From an uncultured Clostridia bacterium (GTDB lineage: Bacteria > Bacillota > DTU014), in contig FIZI01000035.1 of the NCBI GenBank assembly GCA_900016865.1, positions 1-39,234 of the forward strand: a stretch of 39,234 bases of DNA, read 5' to 3'. This document shows, one piece after another, positions 34,820 through 39,234 of the stretch. Made by a program: the position numbers and the translations under genes. Each line of letters starts with the position of its first letter. Position 1 is the stretch's first letter. The notes beneath the pieces are model-generated. The model had not been told where the DNA came from. It saw only the letters and a program-made list of their open reading frames with translations, and ran no database searches.

Positions 34820-35248
34820 TTACGCTAATGGATTCCCTGGTATAGACATCCTTATTCTCAATAAATCTACCAAGAAGCCAATGCAATCGTCCAAAAGAAA
34901 GACAGCTCTAAGGGCCTCGTTCGAGTAGCATCTAGATATGACAGTGGGAATCGGCCGGAAGTCCTCCAGTGCAATCGTTCGGAGTTCTATGGGTCCAAGA
35001 ATCCAAAAGCCAAAGCCATCACGATCAAGAATCAGGTATTCAACTCCATCCTGCAGAGGTGCGCATTGACCGAACAGGCGCTCGCCTATAGCCGCACAGT
35101 CTTCGACTGACCGCCTTTCTACTGCTTGCACGAGGCTCACTGCCTCTGTATCGAGGCTGTGGACGCGTCGGCTGAGTCCGGCAACCTGGCTTGCCATGAC
35201 GCCATACACAGCCCGCCTGGAGCGAAATACCAATACCTCGACACTCAC
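34820..35248 (-). CDS. Degenerate CheW-like protein
   Basis: A 142-residue protein. The CheW fold is suggested by EVLVFRSRRAVYGVMASQVAGLSR at the start and YLILDRDGFGFWILGPIELRTI in the middle. FLLDDCIGFLVDLLRI at the end mirrors the G-x-LVD-x-V-xE-V-xxI pattern of CheW. The usual 'G-x-INLRG-x-x-IPVVDL' core is missing, so it may serve as a second, specialised adaptor, as WspB/WspD do in Wsp systems. The GTG start overlaps the upstream cheW stop (GTGA), indicating coupling. A non-CheW small protein cannot be excluded. Confidence 0.6.
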   Translation of the reverse strand: MSVEVLVFRSRRAVYGVMASQVAGLSRRVHSLDTEAVSLVQAVERRSVEDCAAIGERLFGQCAPLQDGVEYLILDRDGFGFWILGPIELRTIALEDFRPIPTVISRCYSNEALRAVFLLDDCIGFLVDLLRIRMSIPGNPLA

Positions 35249-35778
35249 ACAGGCATCTCCTCATCTAGGTCCAAGAGGCTAGACAACGCTCTCTGAAGGT
35301 CAATATATGGGATCTTGTTGTCGAAATACTGGATCTCAGATACGGCATACGCAAAGTGCTGGTCGAAGTCCTGTTCACAGATATCGTCGACAGGTACCTC
35401 GACCACTTCTTCGATTGCAGACACCAGCAGGCCAATCCGTTCACTACCAAACTCGTAGATCATCGCATATCCTTTGCGGCAGTCGGAAGCGCCCTCGACA
35501 CTCAGAAGCTTCGCCAAATCCACAGCTCCTAAGATCTCCCCACCCACTTGAATAAGGCCTGCGATTACGCTCGGACATCCGGGGACATATGCTACCGACT
35601 CCACTTTGCACACTTGCTTCAGGCCATCCGCAGGCATGGCATAGAGCTGTTCGCCGATCCGACACACAGCCAAACGAACCAACAAAGGCTCGGCGTACTC
35701 GGCCTTGTCTGAAGTCTCGCGTTGTCTGAGATAGGCCTCCAGTTGATCGGGGTCGTGGATCGAGCGACTGTCTTGCAC
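35245..35778 (-). CDS. CheW-type coupling protein
   Basis: A coupling protein that links the receptor to CheA. CheW features are LAVCRIGEQLYAMPADGLKQV, then YVPGCPSVIAGLIQVGGEILGAVDLAKLL (the core turn), and RIGLLVSAIEEVVEVPVDDI. An extra N-terminal segment of about 35 polar residues and a C-terminal tail of about 25 residues flank the domain. The frame opens with TTG at 35805, but AGGTGG nine bases before the GTG at 35778 is the better start. It is the first gene of the six-gene chemosensory operon. Confidence 0.85.
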   Translation of the reverse strand: MQDSRSIHDPDQLEAYLRQRETSDKAEYAEPLLVRLAVCRIGEQLYAMPADGLKQVCKVESVAYVPGCPSVIAGLIQVGGEILGAVDLAKLLSVEGASDCRKGYAMIYEFGSERIGLLVSAIEEVVEVPVDDICEQDFDQHFAYAVSEIQYFDNKIPYIDLQRALSSLLDLDEEMPV

Positions 35779-35840
35779 GACACTCAGCCACCTTTGCCAA
35801 ATCAAGAGCCGTGACCGCGTTTTTTGCTTGTCTGTCTATA

Positions 35841-35866
35841 ATTCCACAATAGTCTTTAATTTTCCT
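35841..35866 (-). promoter_or_regulatory. Possible SigH-like promoter of the chemosensory operon
   Basis: On the minus strand AGGAAAA (35860-35866) is followed after 12 bases by GTGGAAT (35841-35847), about 60 bases before the cheW start. This resembles the AGGA/GAAT pattern of SigH (Spo0H) promoters. No good SigA or SigD promoter is visible in the gap. It is tentative. Confidence 0.3.
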
Positions 35867-35924
35867 TCAGCCGATTTACAGCTGCGTTCTTGGGTACAAT
35901 AACACTTGTAGGTTTTCTAAGAGG

Positions 35925-36005
35925 CGACTACAACTCGACCAGACTAGCCGCATGACGACTAGACTAGGTTACACAACGACTGAACCAATCTACACGACGA
36001 CTAGA
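35925..36005 (+). repeat. Phased short repeats, CGACTAGA-like, period about 21 bp
   Basis: CGAC-starting units occur at 35925, 35936, 35956, 35977 and 35998. The last four are 20, 21 and 21 bp apart, about two helical turns, and share CGAC(C/T)(A/G)(G/A)A. The final copy runs directly into the AAAGGAG ribosome binding site of the zinc-ribbon gene. The spacing suggests an operator array on one face of DNA; a chance repeat is possible. Confidence 0.55.
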
Positions 36006-36021
36006 AAGGAGTTCTGTAGCA

Positions 36022-36264
36022 ATGGCCGACACACCAAGACGCGATCACCGTGAGATTCCCAACGAGCGTTTAGACACGAACGGACCTAGGCAGGAACTGG
36101 AACAGTCCAGAAGCAGCACTCAAGACTCACTGAAGTGCAGAAGTTGCGGAGCCATGTTTGACACAAGCGAACACATGGAGGCAAGCGTTCTGACTTGCCC
36201 GGTTTGCGGGCACCACGAGACAACCCGCATTGTCTCATTGCAATCCTCTGATCAGGGATTCTAA
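36022..36264 (+). CDS. Small zinc-ribbon protein
   Basis: An 80-residue protein, polar and charged for about the first 35 residues. It is followed by a four-Cys zinc ribbon, CRSCGAMF...CPVCGHHE, with the Cys pairs about 20 residues apart. AAAGGAG lies ten bases before the ATG. No domain family was recognised. Such proteins often bind nucleic acid or act as regulatory partners. It is divergent from the chemosensory operon, and the phased repeat array fills its upstream region, so autoregulation is conceivable. It converges on the FapA-like gene. Confidence 0.7.
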   Translation: MADTPRRDHREIPNERLDTNGPRQELEQSRSSTQDSLKCRSCGAMFDTSEHMEASVLTCPVCGHHETTRIVSLQSSDQGF

Positions 36265-36370
36265 CCTCACTCACCTCACTCATTCTGCGGGAGTTGACAA
36301 CACCGGCCTACTCCAGCGGCCGTCGCTGCCGCTATGCTGGTCGCGCTCCCGCTCGCGCGAACGCTGATCA

Positions 36371-38392
36371 TCATATTTCCCTCCCGGCTGATTCGACCCT
36401 GATAGCCCCTTGTGGGCTCAGCTTGACCTCGACCAGCCTATGGGTATCCATGAATCTGTATGATAATGTGCCAATGGTAATCAAGACATTGGGATGCACG
36501 ATTGACGCTTTCATACTCCCTGACGGGTCGATTATGGTTATTGAGGTGTCTGTCCCTGCGACCGTCCCTACTTCCTTTGCAGTGAAGCGCTTGAGACACA
36601 CAACCTCTCCGCCGCGAACAACTCCGGTGACGGTCACATCGCCTCCGGCTCTCAACGTAGAGTTGACTGTACCCTGTCTCACTATTGCGATGTCTCCGTC
36701 GGTCTCAACGACACTGGACTGGCAGTACCCGATCTTGACACTGCATTCGCTCTTGATGGATTTGTCCAACTCACCGACCACGTGCTCCAAGGTTGCAAGC
36801 ATCGACTCGAGTTCGCTCCACTTAACGACATCTAGCCTGCTCAGTGAAGCATTTAGGAGCTTGACGATCGCAACAACGTCTTCCGGTACAGAGAACTCGA
36901 CATAGTCCAAAGAGTGGTTTGAAAGCTCTTGAAATGGTTGATCAAGGCCCTCCACCTGCTTGAGCAGCTCACTGGCGATTTGCGGCAACACTCGACACCT
37001 GGTCTCAATCAGCTCTCGCGCAGCCGCGTCCTGCCGAGGCGAGCCGTCGATGTTCAAGCCTGTCACATTTCGAGTCGCCTCAACTACTGTACTAAGGTGT
37101 GGGATCATTGTTCGAAGGCCGTAGTGTATCTTGCCGAGCAAACCGCCGGTGCTTCCAGCGATTGCACGGGAACCCACCAAGCTTTTTGCAACCTGGATCT
37201 GGTTGTTGGCTACGAGGAGGCACTCGTACCCGCCTCCGCTGATGTGTATGCTTCCAGTTGCCTCTACCAGCATGTTTTCACTGACATCACCGCGCACTAT
37301 GACGTCGCCGTCAAAGTGCACATTGCTCGTGTGAAGGCCGACGCCCTGGTTTAGCTCGTACTGCTGGTTGACACAGATCTTGTTGCGGATGACTACAGGC
37401 CTTCCGCCTCGAGCGGCGATGACCCTCTTGCCGTCCGGGCTGATCGTCGCTCCATCTCCTGCCTCAAGCTTGAGAGGTCTGTAGGGAGCTACAGGGATCT
37501 GCTCTCCGGTGACCTTTATTCCCGGTTCGCCGGGATGTCCCTGGATCAATTCCGCGATGACATCGCCTTCCTCTACACAAGGCGTTACGTAGAACTCGTA
37601 GTAGTCAATAATGCCGTTGGAGTCATACCTCCGCTCTTCTGTCTCGAACTTGTAGTCAATGCGGTCTTGCACTGTCGGCACAGCAGGAACACCCTCGGAA
37701 ACGACTACCCTGCCGGTGAGTTCGGAGGATATCGCCTTCCGAATGGCCTCCTCGTTTATGCGATACTGCACTCCCTCTGACCGAACTATCTGGAGAATCT
37801 CATCGACTGTATAAGGCGGCGGCTCGATCAAGCCATCCTCGACAGCGACTATGCGGCAACCTGTCGCGGTATGTTCACACTCCAGCTTGTAGGCTTTGGC
37901 AGGCTTTTTTACTATCTCAATCCACGCAGTTAGCTCGTCCCTTGAGATGTGGACGTGCACATCTGTAGAGGGGGTCTGATCAATGCCTATGTCGGCAACG
38001 ACGTTGTTGTTTGCGGTAACCTCGACGGCTTGTCCAGGCGGGACCTCCGCAGCGTCGACATACAGCCTGACAGGCGGGGTGGCAAAGATCTTGACCGGTG
38101 TGGGTTCGCCGTTGTCGCTTTGATCGACAACGCGAATAGCCGAACCTTCGATGACAACACGGCCGCAATCGTCTCTAGCGTCTACCTCGTCCGGTTGAGT
38201 TGGTTCGCTAATCCATGCCTCAATCGTGACTTTTGGGCGAACGAATAGAAGCCCTGCCCTCTCCTCAACCACCCTATATTGCAGGTCCTCAGGAGAGTCT
38301 ACCTGCAACTGCTGAGCGGCTAAGCGCAAGGCCTCATCAAGTGTCCTTCCCGTGAACCACGATGGCTGGACCTCGCTGGTCATGACCTCCAC
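36371..38392 (-). CDS. FapA/DUF342 family protein with N-terminal Jag-like domain
   Basis: A 673-residue cytoplasmic protein of the FapA (DUF342) family, associated with flagella, polarity or surface functions. An N-terminal FTGRTLDEALRLAAQQLQV segment resembles the Jag N-terminal domain. The DUF342 region (about 200-470) includes GHPGEPGIKVTGE and DGATISPDGKRVIAARGGRP. It continues as beta-helix-like repeats such as NVHFDGDVIVRGDV and GDVTVTGVVRGGEV. A helical insert (about 470-560) lies in the middle. The GTG at 38392 and the ATG at 38383 are alternative starts behind AAGGAG/GGAGG. It stands near the chemosensory operon, consistent with motility or surface behaviour, but no flagellar gene is present. 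Confidence 0.8.
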   Translation of the reverse strand: MEVMTSEVQPSWFTGRTLDEALRLAAQQLQVDSPEDLQYRVVEERAGLLFVRPKVTIEAWISEPTQPDEVDARDDCGRVVIEGSAIRVVDQSDNGEPTPVKIFATPPVRLYVDAAEVPPGQAVEVTANNNVVADIGIDQTPSTDVHVHISRDELTAWIEIVKKPAKAYKLECEHTATGCRIVAVEDGLIEPPPYTVDEILQIVRSEGVQYRINEEAIRKAISSELTGRVVVSEGVPAVPTVQDRIDYKFETEERRYDSNGIIDYYEFYVTPCVEEGDVIAELIQGHPGEPGIKVTGEQIPVAPYRPLKLEAGDGATISPDGKRVIAARGGRPVVIRNKICVNQQYELNQGVGLHTSNVHFDGDVIVRGDVSENMLVEATGSIHISGGGYECLLVANNQIQVAKSLVGSRAIAGSTGGLLGKIHYGLRTMIPHLSTVVEATRNVTGLNIDGSPRQDAAARELIETRCRVLPQIASELLKQVEGLDQPFQELSNHSLDYVEFSVPEDVVAIVKLLNASLSRLDVVKWSELESMLATLEHVVGELDKSIKSECSVKIGYCQSSVVETDGDIAIVRQGTVNSTLRAGGDVTVTGVVRGGEVVCLKRFTAKEVGTVAGTDTSITIIDPSGSMKASIVHPNVLITIGTLSYRFMDTHRLVEVKLSPQGAIRVESAGREI

Positions 38393-38500
38393 AGCTCCTT
38401 GGACCCTTACTGCACGGCTTCCCTGTCATCTAGAGGAGTTCCAAGCCGCACACAGTCACCCTACTTTCATGCAAGAAACATGCCACTAGCTGGTCTTGTA

Positions 38501-39013
38501 TTACGCCTGGATCGTAGGGTGCCTAAAACTCACCAGTAGGCCTCTGCGGTCTGAATCCGACCTCAACAAAACCCTGCTTCCGAACTCCACGATCTTTCTA
38601 CACCAGGGCCGGGGCTCGCGACTGCGGATCGATGGTTGCGACTGTCTTTGGTTGCCCTTGTTCACAGAGATCAAAAAGCTCATCCTAGCAGCTTCGTCAC
38701 GGGCGTAGACAACAATCCCTCTCTCTGCAAACAACCTCTGAACCTCTACAGGAGCAGAGTTTAGTATGACAGGGCTGTATTTTGAGGCTCCAAACACCTC
38801 GTCTACTATCGCACAAATGCTAAGGTAGTGCTTGAAATAATCGGAACACGGGATATCGTCAGACAACCACGCTCCGATACTCCGGCTACTGCAAACACCA
38901 AGAAGCGCCTGCAATGTATCTGAAAGGCGATACAGCAGCCCAACAGATTCGTATTCGCTCAGCAGACGTACAAGCAGTGGTGTTTTTGACGTCCAATCTT
39001 CGCAATCGTACAT
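38501..39013 (-). CDS. Degenerate minimal-nucleotidyltransferase-like protein
   Basis: A 170-residue protein not confidently recognised. Residues about 60-112 (DYFKHYL...VDEVFGASKYSPVILNSAP...LFAERGIVVYARDEAARMSF) resemble the second half of MntA-type minimal nucleotidyltransferases, which end with LLYERDE. The first half, where G-S and D-x-D would sit, reads CSSRSIGAWLSDDIPCSD, so the catalytic signature is absent or badly altered. The C-terminal 50 residues are basic. CGAGG lies six bases before the ATG. No HEPN-type toxin partner is visible. It may be an inactive relative or an unrelated fold. Confidence 0.45.
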   Translation of the reverse strand: MYDCEDWTSKTPLLVRLLSEYESVGLLYRLSDTLQALLGVCSSRSIGAWLSDDIPCSDYFKHYLSICAIVDEVFGASKYSPVILNSAPVEVQRLFAERGIVVYARDEAARMSFLISVNKGNQRQSQPSIRSREPRPWCRKIVEFGSRVLLRSDSDRRGLLVSFRHPTIQA

Positions 39014-39080
39014 AGGCGGCCTCGACTCGCTTTCGTGAGCCCCAAGACAATCAAGCTTACCTTATCACACCCTATCATAT

Positions 39081-39109
39081 ATCATATCTAAGAGTGTCCA
39101 TGTTTTCAA
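39081..39109 (-). promoter_or_regulatory. SigA-type promoter of the nucleotidyltransferase-like gene
   Basis: On the minus strand TTGAAA (39104-39109) and TATGAT (39081-39086) are 17 bases apart, about 65 bases before the ATG at 39013. A second ATCATA repeat lies just downstream. Both boxes are close to consensus. Confidence 0.6.
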
Positions 39110-39234
39110 ATCGAAGCACCGACGTTTACACCAAGGCTCTGCCGCCGAATGAACCAAGTCACCGTAAAGCGTAGGCCACTCCCCAGGCTCTGTGGCTCAC
39201 ACCAAGGGACTTACCTCCCACTCTCCCAAATCAC
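39110..39234. other. Right window edge, nothing recognised
   Basis: The last about 125 bases hold no complete gene. On the minus strand a frame ending at about 39197 (peptide end EWEVSPLV) could be the C-terminus of a gene beyond the edge, but it is too short to support. Confidence 0.25.

Noticed and set aside
36341-36360. TCGCGC...GCGCGA inverted repeat between the convergent zinc-ribbon and FapA genes as a terminator
   Set aside because: The stem is only six base pairs and no T-tract follows on either strand.
39110-39234. RNase P RNA-like string GGGAGGTAAGTCC on the minus strand
   Set aside because: Only a short match; the following sequence lacks the other conserved RNase P regions and runs into a promoter and gene.

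Overview
The window looks like the chromosome of an anaerobic, low-to-mid GC Bacillota (Firmicutes), probably a deep-branching Clostridia- or Limnochordia-like lineage. The evidence is strong GGAGG-type ribosome binding sites, a SigA-type RpoD, a YqhV-family protein typical of spore formers, a 2[4Fe-4S] ferredoxin, a probable Re-type citrate synthase, and an HgdC/BadF-type radical-dehydratase activase set. No rRNA, tRNA, CRISPR array, phage or intact insertion sequence was recognised. Placement below phylum is inference.

Left part (1-15.4 kb): mostly housekeeping genes on the minus strand. At the edge is a short 5' fragment that may belong to a MalT/LuxR-type regulator. It is followed by the CCA-adding enzyme and a divergent membrane-anchored endonuclease/exonuclease/phosphatase-fold protein. 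Next come an MFS transporter with a probable Re-citrate synthase, then rpoD, ilvE, a ferredoxin gene missing from simple ORF lists, and a long FtsA-like protein with C-terminal beta-grasp-like repeats. A tightly packed unit follows (membrane pseudokinase, 5-formyl-THF cyclo-ligase, RNase HI, MATE exporter, cobalamin adenosyltransferase, FtsA-like). It appears to start from an extended -10 promoter near 15.4 kb.

Middle (15.4-24.5 kb): three plus-strand genes encode YqhV, a secreted LolA-like protein and a secreted beta-rich, possibly beta-barrel protein. The last two sit downstream of a perfect consensus SigA promoter. A bidirectional terminator separates them from a minus-strand catabolic operon: URO-D-like methyltransferase-family protein, DUF4434 TIM barrel, ROK kinase, NanE epimerase and GH32 glycosidase. 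That operon is preceded by a leader with a TATAAT box, several mutually complementary segments (including a possible pseudoknot) and an intrinsic terminator with a candidate antiterminator. This makes it a candidate unassigned riboswitch or attenuator.

Right part (24.5-39.2 kb): a three-gene translationally coupled operon encodes an HgdC-like activase and two cysteine-containing partner proteins resembling dehydratase subunits. It has its own promoter overlapping the preceding cheR stop codon. Upstream is a six-gene chemosensory operon (CheW, degenerate CheW, six-TM MCP, hybrid CheA-REC, REC-GAF-GGDEF, CheR-TPR). Its parts match the Pseudomonas Wsp surface-sensing/c-di-GMP system, but no CheB/WspF methylesterase is present. 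Beyond it lie a small zinc-ribbon gene preceded by 21-bp-phased short repeats, a FapA/DUF342 protein, and a degenerate nucleotidyltransferase-like gene with a good promoter.

The most interesting items are the Wsp-like operon without CheB, the three-gene activase system, the structured leader RNA, the FtsA-like protein with repeated beta-grasp-like modules, and the membrane pseudokinase.
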